DNA of 64,000 nt from NCBI GenBank assembly GCA_938016265.1, contig CALLWB010000062.1:1-64000 (forward strand), in the 5' to 3' direction. Position numbers and translations under genes: made by a program. Shown here one piece after another: positions 54,024 to 64,000 of the stretch (position 1 is the stretch's first letter; each line of letters opens with the position of its first letter). A model generated the notes under the pieces. That model made no database searches. It was not told the DNA's origin and saw only the letters and a program-made list of their open reading frames with translations. The DNA comes from an uncultured Saprospiraceae bacterium (GTDB taxonomy: Bacteria; Bacteroidota; Bacteroidia; Chitinophagales; Saprospiraceae).

Positions 54024-57000
54024 ATGAAAAATCTAACTTTTCTTTTATTCCCATTATTGCTAATGTGCTTTACAAATGTTTCGGCGCAAAACCTTTTACC
54101 CGAGCAGAGATGTGGAACGATGAACCACGCAAAGCAGTTTAAACAAAACCACCCCGGCAATTATCCAGGTGATCCTCAATTCGAAAGCTGGATGGCAAAA
54201 CAAATTGCCAAGCAGAAAACACAAAATAAAGGAAGCGTAGTATTTACCATACCAATCGTGTTTCACGTCATTCATTCTGGAGGAGGAATTGGTCAAGGAG
54301 ACAACATCAGTGCTTTTTATATTAATGCGCAACTTCAGCAATTAAACAATGATTTCCGAAAGATTGCTGGGACTTCAGGCGACAACAACCACCCTGCTGG
54401 GGCCGATACAGAAATTCAGTTTTGCCTAGCAGCCGTTGACGAAAACGGAACACCATTAGCAGAGCCTGGGATCAATAGAATTAATGCTTCTGCTGCTGGC
54501 TTACCAAGCTTGCCATACGGTTTCAATCAATTAGAAAATACAGTAAAAGCCGCCACCGGTTGGGATCCTGCTCAATACTTTAATGTTTGGGTTTGTAACC
54601 TTGGAGGAGGTCTTTTAGGTTATGCTCAATTCCCTGACAATTCTGGACTAGGTGGTTTAGGACCAAACGGAGGAAATGCCGACACCGATTGAGTAGTTGT
54701 TCTTTATACTGCGGTAGGTAGTTCAACTAATCCTTTTCCTGGAGGAGCACCATATGACAAAGGGCGAACGCTTACACATGAGATAGGACATTGGTTAGGT
54801 CTTCTGCATATTTGGGGCGATTCGAATTGTGGTAATGATTTTTGTGCAGATACTCCAGAAGCTTCTGGTTCCCATTTTGGCTGCCCTTCTTCTACGACAT
54901 GTGACGGAATTCCAGACATGGTAGAAAACTATATGGACTACTCCGATGATGCCTGCATGAATATTTTTACAAATGACCAAAAAGCAAGAATGCAAACCGT
55001 CATGACCGTCAGTCCACGAAGAATGGAGTTGGCTACCTCAACTGTTTGTAATACAATGCCGGCTCCTCCAATTTCTGGTTTTATCGCCGATGTTACTTTT
55101 AGTTGCGTTGCGCCACTTACTGTTCAGTTTACTGACCAAAGTGGTGGATTTCCTGCTGTTTCTTCTTGGAGTTGGTCATTTCCTGGTGGAGTACCAGCCA
55201 CTTCTACTGCTCAGAATCCACAAGTCACTTACAATGCAAATGGAATGTATGATGTTACACTAGTAGTAACCAACAGTGCAGGAAGCGACACAGAAATAAA
55301 AACCACCTATATAACTGTCGATAATTCTCTTGTTGGAATAGCCAATCCTGTAGTAGAAGGATTTCAAACTGTTGGATTCCCCCCAGCAGGATGGACAGTC
55401 ATCAATCCTGATAATGATATAACCTGGGCCAGAACAACTTCTGCAGGTTTCAATAGTACCGCCAGTATGTATATGAACTATTGGAATTATCAAACCAATG
55501 AATCCGATGATCTGAATCTTCCTGGAGTAGATATCTCTAATATTGTAAATACTTCATTAACGTTTGATCTGGCTTATGCCTTGTATTCCGATATTGGTGG
55601 AGGTTTTTCAGACACCCTGGAAATATTAGTTTCTGACGACTGTGGGACAACCTTTACTTCTGTATACAAAAAATTTGAAGCAACATTAGTTACTGCCCCC
55701 AACCACACCTCAGAATTTTTTCCTACTGCAAACGAATGGAGGAATGAGTTCGTCGATTTAAGTGCTTTTGATGGGAATTCTAACCTGGAAGTTGTTTTTC
55801 GTGGGACTTCTGATTATGAAAACAACCTATTCGTAGATAATATTAATATTAGTGGAATGCCTGCTGGAACACCTCCAGTAGCTGCCTTCACTACAACCAT
55901 CTCCAATACAGGATGCGAAACTGCAACCGTGCAGTTTACAGACAATTCGACCAACATGCCTACTTCTTGGAGTTGGACATTTGCAGGAGGAACTCCTGCC
56001 ACAAGTACGATGCAAAACCCGGTAGTCACCTTCAATGGATCGGGTACTTTTGGAGCAACACTAATATCTTCCAATGTTGCTGGAAATGATACACAAACCC
56101 AGGCATCAATTGTTACAATTGATCCAGCAGTAACAGCAACAACCATTGGTTCTAGTATTCTTTGTAATGGGGATATGACTGGAACTGCTTCAGTAACAGC
56201 AACAGGAACGGGACCATTTACTTATCTTTGGTCAACCAGTCAGGCCGTTCCTTCATTGAATGGCCTAGGTGCAGGAACATACAATGTTTCAGTTACCGAC
56301 GCTAATTCCTGTGTTGCAGTTGAATCTGTAATAGTCAGCGAACCAGCAGCTTTATCAAGCACCGGTTCTTCCACTCCAGAATCATGTGGTCTAAACAACG
56401 GATCGGCTTCTGTCGCTAGTGTTGGAGGAACTGCTCCTTATCAGGTTTCATGGGATAATGGGCAATCCGGGGCAATGATTGCCGGTTTACCAGGTGGTAC
56501 TTATTTCGCTACGATTTTAGATGCCAATAGTTGCTCGACAACAGTATCTGTTGCAGTAGCTGGAGGTCCTGCAACTACCGCCACAATTTCTTCAGTTGCA
56601 GCTAGCTGTTCAGGAAATGACGGTTCAGCAACGGCTACCATAATCTCTGGAACTGCACCTTATACTTATATGTGGAACGATGGACAAATGACTGCAACAG
56701 CAATGAATCTTGCCGCTGGATCCTATAGTGTAGTAATAACCGATGCAAATGGCTGTAGTTTTTCTTCTTCTGTAAACATTACAAGTGCTTCTGGTTTATC
56801 AGCAACCTCCTCTTCTACTACGGAAAATTGTGGAGCTAGTGATGGAACAGCAACTGTAAATCCAACTGGAGGAATGATGCCATATACTTATCTTTGGAAT
56901 GATGGCCAAACCGCTCAAACAGCATTAAATCTTGCTGGGGGCAATTACACAGTAGCAATCACAGATGCCATGGGCTGCTTGTTCAATGAGACAGTTACTG

Positions 57001-58217
57001 TACCAAGTATATCGAATGTAACAGCAATGATAGCTGGAGTTGACGCCGCTTGTGGTATGAACAATGGTACCGCAACTGCAACTCCTGCTGGAGGAACGGC
57101 ACCTTACCAATATCTATGGAATAATGGGCAGGCAAACATGACTGCGACTAATCTAGCTCCAGGTGCTTATACCGTGTTGATTACTGATGGAAATAGTTGT
57201 ACAACAACAGCAATAGTCAATATAAACGATACTCCAATGGTCCAAGTAGCAGCTACTGGTGCAAATGAGACTTGCAATGGAGCAGGAGATGGATCAGCTA
57301 CGGCGACAGCAACAGCAGGTATTTCCCCCTTTACTTATAGTTGGAGTAATGGTCAATCTGGAGCAGCTCAGGGAGGATTAACACCAGGAATTTATATTGT
57401 TACTGCAACAGATGCCGTCGGTTGTACTTCGGTAAGTAGTATAACTATTGCTGCAGGCCCTACAATTTCACTAGGAATAAATACCACTGATGTTAGTTGT
57501 GGGATTGATAATGATGGAACGGCCATCGCAAGCATTGCAGGAGGAACACCACCTGTAGTCTACGAATGGAGTAATAATACAGTCGCACCAGGTATTGCTG
57601 GATTAATTGCCGGTACATATTTTGTTACCGCCACGGATGCTAATGGTTGCAGCACAACAGGATCAGCAACGATTCTGGATCCAAACATTGATGCCGATGT
57701 AGTGGCAAGCATGTTGGTGATTGATCTATACGTCGATCCAACTGTTCAGTTTACTGATAATAGCGTAGGAGCAACTTCATGGGATTGGGACTTTGGGGAT
57801 AGCGGAACGTCTATGCTTCAAAATCCGACACACACTTATACGCAGGAAGGAACCTACACCGTTACTGTCATCGTTTCTAACGGGCAATGTTCAGACACGC
57901 AGCTGGTTACTATTACCGTAATTGATACGACTCCACCAAGTGCTATTGAGGACGTTGCAGGTTTATCTGATTTGACAATTTATCCGAATCCAACAACTGG
58001 TCGATTTAGTATTGAAATGACCTTGTCTCAAAACACAGATTTAAGCATAAATGTAATTAATGCACTTGGTCAAACATTGATAACGGACGAGCTAGGAGCC
58101 GTAAGTGGGGCAGTCTTGAAGAGTTATGACCTCGCTACTTTTGCAAATGGAATTTATTTTGTTCAAATAACGGATGGAAGAAATTCAGTTACTGAAAAAC
58201 TATTTTATAATTGGTAA
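54024..58217 (+). pseudogene. M43 (pappalysin-like) metalloprotease/adhesin gene interrupted by an in-frame TGA
   Basis: One continuous frame of 1,398 codons is broken only by TGA at 54690-54692 (codon 223). The codon sits where the surrounding text reads D-T-D-stop-V-V-V-L-Y; the family usually has Gly there, and GGA to TGA is one base change. Before the stop: signal peptide (MKNLTFLLFPLLL...SAQ) and prodomain. After it: the zinc site HEIGHWLGLLH (first His is codon 252) and ENYMDYSDD Met-turn region. Then come a PKD domain, a MAM/cleaved-adhesin-type jelly roll (about codons 435-615), a PKD domain, about seven SprB-type repeats, another PKD domain, and a type A T9SS sorting domain (IYPNPTTGRFSIEM). 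Without read-through, the 222-residue fragment lacks the active site. The 3' frame (from ATG 54918) lacks a signal peptide and the zinc motif. A sequencing error is possible. Confidence 0.85.
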
Positions 58218-58248
58218 GATAAAAATTTACTAATTTGCGATGAAATAT

Positions 58249-58276
58249 AACGGCTCTGTTTTCAGAGCCGTTTTTG
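58249..58276 (+). terminator. Rho-independent terminator
   Basis: AACGGCTCTG pairs with CAGAGCCGTT around a 4-base loop and is followed by a T tract. It separates the broken protease gene from dacB. Confidence 0.88.
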
Positions 58277-58293
58277 TTTAGTAGATTCAAATT

Positions 58294-59763
58294 ATGAAAA
58301 ATCACCTATTTGTTTTATTGCTGTTAACTAGTGCTCTTAGTTGTAGCCTGATCCAGGCTCAAAATATGGCGATCGATCAGGCTATTCAAAAACTGGCAGG
58401 CCATTCAGATATGAAGTACGCAAGTCTGGGGGTATGTTTGGTAGATGTTGCGACGAACAAAGTAATTGCCTCGCATAATCCAGATTTAAGTGTGATTCCT
58501 GCTTCAACGATGAAAGTGATTACTACTGCAACAGCGTTGTCTATTTTGGGACCTGACTATCAGTTCAAAACTGAATTGTTGTATGATGGGGCGATTGAAA
58601 ATGGGGTGCTGAAAGGGAATTTATACATCAAGGGATATGGCGACCCAACCTTGGGCTCGGACCAACTTGCAGAAATGGGTGGGATGGATCCAATTCTTGA
58701 GGCTTTTGCTAATGCCATCAAAGAAAAAGGAATAAAGCAAATTGAAGGCAAGATAGTAGGAGACGGCACTCATTTCGAATCATCTGTAAGTGGAGAGTCT
58801 TGGGCTTGGAATGATATCGGCAATTACTACGGGGCAGGGGTCAGCGGTCTCAACTTCCATGAAAATTTGTATCATTTGACCTTTAAACTTGGATCGAATC
58901 TCAATTCACCACCTACCATAAAAAGTGTAAAACCTACCGTTCCCAATCTATTTTTTATCAATGAATTGACATCTGGGGAAAAAAACTCAGGGGACAATGC
59001 TTATATCTATGGAGCTCCCAGGACTTATGAACGATTTATTCGAGGCACTTTGCCGATAGGGAAGGAGTATACCATAAAAGGGGCAATACCCGACCCTGCT
59101 TACTTTATGGCTCATAGCCTTCATGCCTATCTACGAGAAAAACATAGGATAAAAACGCCGGGATTGACGACTACACAATTGGAAATGGACAGAGCAAACA
59201 ATTCGCCGAAAGGCACTAATAAAACAACCATCTATACCCACCAATCTCCAAAACTTACAAAAATTGTAGACCGCGCAGTCAAAAAAAGTGTCAATCTATA
59301 TTGTGAAAGCTTATTGAAGGCAATAGGAGTGAAGCAAAGTGGCAAAGGGACATCTCTGGCTGGAATAGAGGCAATACAAACGTTCTGGGAAGAAAGAGGA
59401 GTCAAAACAGACGGTTGGTTCATGGAAGATGGAAGCGGGTTGTCTCCTAGAAATTCGATAACTGCCAAAAAGTTAGCGACAATTCTGGCTAAAGTAGAAA
59501 AGGATAAGATTAAATTTGCGAACTTCAGGTCATACATCTCTACAGCAAAACAATATGGAACTCTAAAAGGCGCACGTAATCCTGAAAATGTCTGGATGAA
59601 AAGTGGCTCAATGGGTAGAGTTAGAGGGTATTCAGGGTACATAAAAACGAAGAAGGGACAACTTCTCGCCTATGCCTTACTAGCTAACAATTACCAAGGG
59701 AAAGGAAGTACAATGTCTTTGCGACTAAAGGAATTGCTTACTACAATTTCAAATGAGAATTGA
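58294..59763 (+). CDS. dacB: D-alanyl-D-alanine carboxypeptidase/endopeptidase, PBP4 (DacB) family
   Basis: A 489-residue penicillin-binding protein 4-type enzyme that trims or cuts peptidoglycan peptides in the periplasm. The signal peptide ends near LIQAQ. Active-site motifs are S71-T-M-K74 (PASTMK), S-V-N in KSVNLYCESL, and KSG in VWMKSGSMGRVRGYSGY. The insertion between the first and second motif is the long one typical of class C PBP4 rather than PBP5. All motifs are intact. It follows a terminator, so it has its own promoter or relies on read-through. Confidence 0.93.
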   Translation: MKNHLFVLLLLTSALSCSLIQAQNMAIDQAIQKLAGHSDMKYASLGVCLVDVATNKVIASHNPDLSVIPASTMKVITTATALSILGPDYQFKTELLYDGAIENGVLKGNLYIKGYGDPTLGSDQLAEMGGMDPILEAFANAIKEKGIKQIEGKIVGDGTHFESSVSGESWAWNDIGNYYGAGVSGLNFHENLYHLTFKLGSNLNSPPTIKSVKPTVPNLFFINELTSGEKNSGDNAYIYGAPRTYERFIRGTLPIGKEYTIKGAIPDPAYFMAHSLHAYLREKHRIKTPGLTTTQLEMDRANNSPKGTNKTTIYTHQSPKLTKIVDRAVKKSVNLYCESLLKAIGVKQSGKGTSLAGIEAIQTFWEERGVKTDGWFMEDGSGLSPRNSITAKKLATILAKVEKDKIKFANFRSYISTAKQYGTLKGARNPENVWMKSGSMGRVRGYSGYIKTKKGQLLAYALLANNYQGKGSTMSLRLKELLTTISNEN

Positions 59764-59876
59764 ATATTTTTAAGCTTTGTGTTTAAAGTTTTATAAAAAA
59801 AGGAGGTGTAGAAGAGGGCGCTAAAAAACTAGTAATTGTTTTATGGTTACAAAGTGGAATTTTTAATAAAATTCAT

Positions 59877-59884
59877 TATCTTTG
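59877..59884 (+). promoter_or_regulatory. -7 element of the rpsU promoter
   Basis: TATCTTTG fully matches TAnnTTTG, 31 bases before the rpsU start. No well-spaced TTG is seen upstream. Confidence 0.6.
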
Positions 59885-59915
59885 CAGTCCAAAATTTATT
59901 ATTTAAAAGACAGAT

Positions 59916-60104
59916 ATGCTCATAATTAATGTAAAAGACAGCGATTCTATTGACAAAGCGCTGAAGAAGTACAAAAGAAAATTTAACCAAACTGGTACGT
60001 TGAAAGAATTACGTCGTAGAAAATGTTTTGTTAAGCCTTCAGTAAAACGTCGTCACGAGTTACTTAAAGCTGCCTACCGACTTGCTAAATTTGGCAATCA
60101 GTAA
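59916..60104 (+). CDS. rpsU: 30S ribosomal protein S21
   Basis: A 62-residue basic protein matching bS21 throughout (IDKALKKYKRKFNQTG, LRRRKCFVKPSVKRR). It binds the platform of the small subunit near the anti-Shine-Dalgarno region; Bacteroidota S21 is linked to their weak use of Shine-Dalgarno sequences. It opens the conserved rpsU-xerC-hpf block. Confidence 0.96.
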   Translation: MLIINVKDSDSIDKALKKYKRKFNQTGTLKELRRRKCFVKPSVKRRHELLKAAYRLAKFGNQ

Positions 60105-60184
60105 TTAATATCCCAAAACTGCTTGATCTTTTTGTTCAAATTCCTTACCTTGATGGGGAAGTGAGAATATAGATTAAGTAGCGT

Positions 60185-61069
60185 ATGGCCCATAATTCCT
60201 TTTTAAAGTATCTTGAGTTTGAAAAAAGATACTCCATTCACACAATAAGTGCTTACGATCAGGATCTCAAGCAGTTTTCTGCTTATCTTGAAGAGGAGTA
60301 CGAATTGGGTCAGCCTGTATCCACAGAGTTTTTCCAAGTAAGATCATGGATTGTTCACCTAATGCACAATGGGGTGTCCCCTCGTTCCGTGAATCGAAAA
60401 CTTTCCACACTTAAGTCCTATTTTAAATATTTGCAACGCAAGGGGTTGATTACCAAAAATCCCATGCTCAAGGTCATTCCTCCTAAACCAGGAAAAAAAT
60501 TGCCTGCGTTTCTTACTGCAAAACACACTAACTTCTTGTTTGAGGAGATCGATTTTGGAGAAGGGTTCTCAGGGCTGCGTAATAAGCTAATGTTAGAGGT
60601 CTTGTACGCAACGGGGATGAGAAGGGCAGAGTTAATGTCATTAGTTACTCCAAATGTAGATTTAGCCGCTGGTAAATTGAAAGTGATTGGAAAAGGAAAT
60701 AAAGAACGAATAATTCCATTTGGAAAATCTCTCAATCAATTGCTAGCCCAGTACCTGGAGAGTAGAAAGGACGAATTTCCTGCGAATAAACACAACGAAC
60801 TATTTTTGACAGATAAAGGGCTACCTCTTTATCCGAAATTTGTTTACAATACAGTGAAGCGCTACCTGTCTCAAGTTACAACAGCAGACAAACGCAGCCC
60901 TCATGTATTAAGGCATACCTTTGCTACACATCTGACTGATGAAGGAGCAAATTTAAACGCAGTAAAAGAGTTGCTAGGCCATTCTAGCCTTGCAGCTACA
61001 CAAATTTATACGCATAATACGATAGAAAAGCTAAAGAAAGCTTACAATCAGGCTCATCCAAAGGCCTAG
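60185..61069 (+). CDS. xerC: Tyrosine recombinase XerC/XerD
   Basis: A 294-residue tyrosine recombinase. The N-terminal SAM-like domain (about 1-95) starts FLKYLEFEKRYSIHTISAY. The catalytic set is complete: Arg146 in GMRRAEL, Lys170 in VIGKGNKER, His240 and Arg243 in HVLRHTFATHL, His266 in LLGHSSLA, Tyr275 in IYTH. Its size, lack of arm-binding domain and position between rpsU and hpf fit the housekeeping Xer enzyme that resolves chromosome dimers at dif, not a phage integrase. XerC versus XerD cannot be settled from sequence alone. Confidence 0.92.
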   Translation: MAHNSFLKYLEFEKRYSIHTISAYDQDLKQFSAYLEEEYELGQPVSTEFFQVRSWIVHLMHNGVSPRSVNRKLSTLKSYFKYLQRKGLITKNPMLKVIPPKPGKKLPAFLTAKHTNFLFEEIDFGEGFSGLRNKLMLEVLYATGMRRAELMSLVTPNVDLAAGKLKVIGKGNKERIIPFGKSLNQLLAQYLESRKDEFPANKHNELFLTDKGLPLYPKFVYNTVKRYLSQVTTADKRSPHVLRHTFATHLTDEGANLNAVKELLGHSSLAATQIYTHNTIEKLKKAYNQAHPKA

Positions 61070-61131
61070 GGGAGTACTTTTGCCCCTAAACGACGAAATT
61101 GATATTGTTTAACTAATTAAATTATTTGAGT

Positions 61132-61431
61132 ATGAAAATCCAAACTCAATCAGTCCACTTTGACGCAGACAGTAAATTGCTGGATTTTATTGATAAAAAA
61201 GTTGGCAAGCTGCAATTGTTTTTTGATAAAATAATTGATGTGGAAGTGTTTTTAAGACTAGAGAAAAATGGACAGGTTCAGGACAAAATTGCGGAGATTA
61301 AACTAAATGTCCCTGGAAGTGTGCTAGTTGCGAAAGAATCTACTAAAACTTTCGAATCTTCCATCGACAATTCCGTGGCGGCATTAAAAAGACAACTTAT
61401 TAAAAGAAAAGAAAAAATGAGATCCTCCTAA
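61132..61431 (+). CDS. hpf: Ribosome hibernation-promoting factor, HPF/RaiA family (short form)
   Basis: A 99-residue protein with the beta-alpha-beta-beta-beta-alpha pattern of HPF/YfiA (MKIQTQSVHFDADSKLLDFI, LFFDKIIDVEVFLRLE, FESSIDNSVAALKRQLIKRKEK). It binds the 30S decoding centre in stationary phase. I start it at ATG 61132; a TTG two codons upstream (61126) is unlikely. A terminator follows the gene. Confidence 0.93.
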   Translation: MKIQTQSVHFDADSKLLDFIDKKVGKLQLFFDKIIDVEVFLRLEKNGQVQDKIAEIKLNVPGSVLVAKESTKTFESSIDNSVAALKRQLIKRKEKMRSS

Positions 61432-61465
61432 TCAATTGGACAATTTGCTAAAAAAAGATAGAATT

Positions 61466-61504
61466 TAGCCTACACCTGATGAAATTGGTGTAGGCTATTT
61501 TTCG
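61466..61504 (+). terminator. Rho-independent terminator after hpf
   Basis: TAGCCTACACC (61466-61476) pairs with GGTGTAGGCTA (61487-61497), followed by a T-rich tail. It ends the rpsU-xerC-hpf unit. Confidence 0.9.
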
Positions 61505-61871
61505 TTTTATTCTTCTAAAAAGTAAATACTAATGTTCACATTTATTTTGCGCTAGTCTCTAATTGTCAAATATTTACTTTTTAATTAGTACTTTTGGGCT
61601 TTGTTCGAAAAAGTGAAAAATTAAGAAAAATTTAGAGGAAGGGAACTATTCATCCAAGAAAACAATTCTATAGTGACGCGACGCCTTGAAAATGAAGGAA
61701 TAATGAAATTGATTGAAGAAGATTCTAAAAAAGATAAAGAAAAATTTCCTTAGAAGAAAAAAAGTCGTAAATTTGCGAGCACTTTGAAGAAAGTGATATT
61801 TAAAAGTTGAAATTGTTAGTCGTTAATCGTAAGAAATTATCGACATTTTTCCTAGAAAAACACACATCTTT
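61505..61871 (+). other. Leader region of the tRNA-tuf cluster
   Basis: A TAAATTTG -7 element at 61768-61775 lies about 97 bases before the first tRNA and may be its promoter. No protein-coding frame of meaningful length is present. Confidence 0.45.
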
Positions 61872-61945
61872 GCCGATGTAGCTCAGTTGGCCAGAGCAGC
61901 TGATTTGTAATCAGCGGGTCGGGGGTTCGAATCCCTCCATCGGCT
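61872..61945 (+). tRNA. tRNA-Thr (anticodon TGT), second copy
   Basis: A 74-nt cloverleaf identical in sequence to 40081-40154, but not followed by CCA. Confidence 0.97.
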
Positions 61946-61979
61946 CTTTTTCAAATTATTCTGCCAATAGAGTAATCAT

Positions 61980-62062
61980 GGGGGTGCGCCGGAGTTGGAG
62001 AGCCGGGCCAGACTGTAAATCTGGTGGCTACGCCTGAATAGGTTCGAATCCTATCACCCCCA
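61980..62062 (+). tRNA. tRNA-Tyr (anticodon GTA)
   Basis: An 83-nt class II tRNA. The acceptor GGGGGTG pairs with CACCCCC, the anticodon stem-loop is CCAGACTGTAAATCTGG, and a long variable arm (TGGCTACGCC) is present. Confidence 0.96.
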
Positions 62063-62091
62063 CTAGTGTTTAACTAAGAAAATTCTTATAA

Positions 62092-62164
62092 GCGGGAGTA
62101 GCTCAGTTGGTAGAGCATCAGCCTTCCAAGCTGAGGGTCGCGGGTTCGAGTCTCGTCTCCCGCT
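62092..62164 (+). tRNA. tRNA-Gly (anticodon TCC)
   Basis: A 73-nt cloverleaf. GCGGGAG pairs with CTCCCGC; the anticodon loop CTTCCAA gives TCC. Confidence 0.96.
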
Positions 62165-62218
62165 CAAATTTAGAGCCAATCATGCTTTTGGTCTTGTTGG
62201 CTGTTCTGAAGTATTCAG

Positions 62219-62290
<72 letters not shown>

Positions 62291-62348
62291 CAAAATAGTA
62301 ACTAATTCAATTTATTTTTCCACAATTTTATTAAAATTTAATTAACCG

Positions 62349-63536
62349 ATGGCTAAGGAAACTTTTGAAAGGACGAAACCTCACGTCAATATCGGTACAA
62401 TTGGACACGTTGACCACGGTAAGACTACCTTAACTGCTGCCATTACTTATGTATTGTCAAAAACAGGTCTTGCTGCAAAAATGGATTACACTTCAATTGA
62501 TGCCGCTCCTGAAGAGAAAGAAAGAGGTATAACAATTAACACTGCTCACGTTGAGTATGAAACGACTAATCGCCACTATGCACACGTTGACTGTCCGGGT
62601 CACGCGGATTATGTGAAAAACATGGTTACGGGTGCTGCGCAGATGGACGGAGCTATTCTTGTTGTTGCGGCAACAGATGGACCTATGCCTCAAACACGTG
62701 AGCACATCCTGCTTGCACGTCAGGTTGGTGTACCAGAAATCGTTGTTTTTATGAACAAAACTGATTTGGTAGACGATGAAGAAATGATCGAGTTAGTTGA
62801 ACTAGAAGTAAGAGAACTATTGAGCTCTTATGAGTTTGATGGAGATAATATCAGCGTAATCCAAGGGTCTGCTCTTAAAGCACTTGAGGATGATGCAGCT
62901 GGTGTTGAAGCAATTGAGAAACTAATGGCTGCAGTTGATGCAGATATTCCATTACCTCCAAGAGCAGTTGATAAAGATTTCCTAATGCCTATTGAGGATG
63001 TATTCTCAATCACAGGTCGTGGAACAGTTGCAACAGGACGTATCGAAAGAGGAGTAATTAACTCTGGAGATCCTGTTGAAATTATCGGATTTGTTGACGA
63101 ACCATTAACTTCAGTTATTACTGGTGTTGAGATGTTCCGTAAAATCCTTACTAGAGGAGAAGCTGGTGATAACGCTGGTTTACTACTTCGTGGTATCGAT
63201 AAAGAAGCAATTCGTCGTGGAATGGTAATCTGTAAACCAAAATCTGTAACTCCACACACGAAATTCAAGTGTGAAGTTTATGTTTTAGGAAAAGATGAAG
63301 GTGGTCGTCACAAACCATTTTTCAACGGATACCGTCCTCAATTCTATTTCAGAACAACTGACGTAACTGGAGATATCAAGTTGCCAGCAGGTGTTGAAAT
63401 GGTAATGCCTGGTGATAACGTAACACTGGAAGTACACTTGATCACTAAGATTGCAATGGAGAAAGGTCTTCGTTTCGCGATTCGTGAAGGTGGCCGAACA
63501 GTTGGTGCAGGTCAGGTAACTGAAATTATCGAGTAG
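62349..63536 (+). CDS. tuf: Elongation factor Tu
   Basis: A 395-residue EF-Tu, complete. GTP-binding motifs are GHVDHGKTT (G1), the RGITI switch I, DCPGHADY (G3), NKTD (G4) and the later SAL-type G5 (QGSALKAL). Domains II and III follow ([16 protein letters not shown] at the end). It brings aminoacyl-tRNA to the ribosome. It is embedded between tRNA-Thr(GGT) and tRNA-Trp, likely in one transcript. Confidence 0.98.
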   Translation: MAKETFERTKPHVNIGTIGHVDHGKTTLTAAITYVLSKTGLAAKMDYTSIDAAPEEKERGITINTAHVEYETTNRHYAHVDCPGHADYVKNMVTGAAQMDGAILVVAATDGPMPQTREHILLARQVGVPEIVVFMNKTDLVDDEEMIELVELEVRELLSSYEFDGDNISVIQGSALKALEDDAAGVEAIEKLMAAVDADIPLPPRAVDKDFLMPIEDVFSITGRGTVATGRIERGVINSGDPVEIIGFVDEPLTSVITGVEMFRKILTRGEAGDNAGLLLRGIDKEAIRRGMVICKPKSVTPHTKFKCEVYVLGKDEGGRHKPFFNGYRPQFYFRTTDVTGDIKLPAGVEMVMPGDNVTLEVHLITKIAMEKGLRFAIREGGRTVGAGQVTEIIE

Positions 63537-63611
63537 AAAGAAATTTCTCAAAATAAAACATGATTTAATGTAGCCTGCAACTTTTATCGGTTGCGGGCTA
63601 CTTTATCATTT

Positions 63612-63684
63612 ACGGGCATAGCTCAGCTGGTAGAGCGGCGGTCTCCAAAACCGTAGGCCGGGGGTTCGAATCCTCCTGCCCGTG
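63612..63684 (+). tRNA. tRNA-Trp (anticodon CCA)
   Basis: A 73-nt cloverleaf. ACGGGCA pairs with TGCCCGT; the anticodon loop CTCCAAA gives CCA. It lies between tuf and secE, its conserved place in many bacteria. Confidence 0.96.
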
Positions 63685-63702
63685 CAAATAAGAAACGATT
63701 TT

Positions 63703-63894
63703 ATGGAAAGCGTAAAGACTTATATTAAAGAAAGTTACAACGAGCTTGTAAATAAAGTGACCTGGCCTACTTGGGGGGAACTACAAAATACAACCATCGT
63801 AGTACTTATTGGTACACTCATCATTACTGCAATCATCTATCTTATGGATAATGTTGCAAGTATCATCCTTAAGAATATAATTTATAATACTTAA
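63703..63894 (+). CDS. secE: Preprotein translocase subunit SecE
   Basis: A 63-residue protein with a short amphipathic N-terminal helix containing the conserved VTWPTW motif, then one membrane span (about residues 33-55). It stabilises SecY in the translocon. I use ATG 63703 (MESVKTYIKESYNELV); a GTG at 63682 would overlap the tRNA 3' end and is unlikely. Confidence 0.93.
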   Translation: MESVKTYIKESYNELVNKVTWPTWGELQNTTIVVLIGTLIITAIIYLMDNVASIILKNIIYNT

Positions 63895-63900
63895 TATAGG

Positions 63901-64000
63901 ATGCAAGAAGAAAAAAAATGGTATTGCCTTAGGGTAATCAGTGGCAAAGAACGGAAAATAAAGGAGCGAATTGACATGGAAGTCAAACGCAATGGATGGG
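63901..64000 (+). CDS. nusG: Transcription termination/antitermination protein NusG (5' part, runs off window)
   Basis: The first 33 codons are visible, starting MQEEKKWYCLRVISGKERK and continuing into IKERIDMEVKRNGW. This is the start of the NGN domain (W-Y-x-x-x-x-x-G-x-E). It follows secE by 6 bases in the standard secE-nusG-rplK order. Confidence 0.92.
   Translation, partial: MQEEKKWYCLRVISGKERKIKERIDMEVKRNGW

Noticed and set aside
60185-61069. Tyrosine recombinase as a sign of an integrated element
   Set aside because: It lies in the conserved rpsU-xerC-hpf order and has no cargo, att repeats or excisionase nearby, so it is the housekeeping Xer enzyme.

Overview
The window is chromosomal DNA from a member of the Bacteroidota, most likely of the Saprospiria/Lewinella-like group. 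The evidence is: type IX secretion (T9SS) C-terminal sorting domains, SprB-type adhesin repeats and a gliding-motility-associated C-terminus; a DUF4293 gene; promoters of the Bacteroidota TTG-N(18-21)-TAnnTTTG type; a cytochrome b558-type sdhCAB operon; and the gene order rpsU-xerC-hpf-tRNAs-tuf-tRNA-Trp-secE-nusG. The genetic code is standard, with TGA used as a normal stop. I see no rRNA, CRISPR array, prophage or transposase gene.

Layout. 1-6.7 kb: 3' part of a giant SprB-repeat surface protein. 6.8-7.4 kb: two non-coding repeats, one MITE-like and one a dispersed GC-rich repeat with a second copy at 40.3 kb. 7.4-10.9 kb: a secreted S15-type hydrolase, a YihY/BrkB membrane protein and a DUF4293 protein. 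11.2-16.4 kb: two secreted T9SS proteins, one with lamin-tail domains and one a nuclease/phosphatase. 16.5-22.6 kb: DUF5995, pyruvate carboxylase, and a small minus-strand operon that includes ywbE. 23.1-26.9 kb: an Rnl2-type RNA ligase, two GNAT acetyltransferases, a tandem CDGSH iron-sulfur protein, a YkgJ-type cysteine-cluster protein and a small acidic protein.

26.9-31.8 kb holds the most interesting system. It is a five-gene minus-strand operon with amino-acid adenylation enzyme, carrier protein, MBOAT acyltransferase, small membrane protein and SGNH/DltD-like protein. The order and content resemble the dltABCD teichoic-acid D-alanylation operon, but the organism is Gram-negative. The inferred job is to activate an amino acid, load it on the carrier and export it onto a cell-surface glycan or lipid.

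32.0-35.8 kb: a tandem pair of paralogous secreted proteins with dockerin-like C-termini. 35.9-36.3 kb: RNase P RNA. 36.5-40.0 kb: sdhCAB. 40.0-43.3 kb: tRNA-Thr, then a segment bracketed by duplicated terminator hairpins that carries a beta-helix protein with an internal 310-codon duplication. 43.3-45.9 kb: an LEA-like helical protein and an outer-membrane barrel. 46.1-51.3 kb: a cluster with a ceramidase-like enzyme, a PLP alanine-racemase-fold enzyme, a transglutaminase-like protein and an aldonolactone-oxidase-type flavoenzyme. 51.3-53.7 kb: alkaline phosphatase and DprA. 54.0-58.2 kb: a large M43 metalloprotease/adhesin gene broken by one in-frame TGA. 58.3-64 kb: DacB followed by the conserved translation/export block, which runs into nusG at the window edge.
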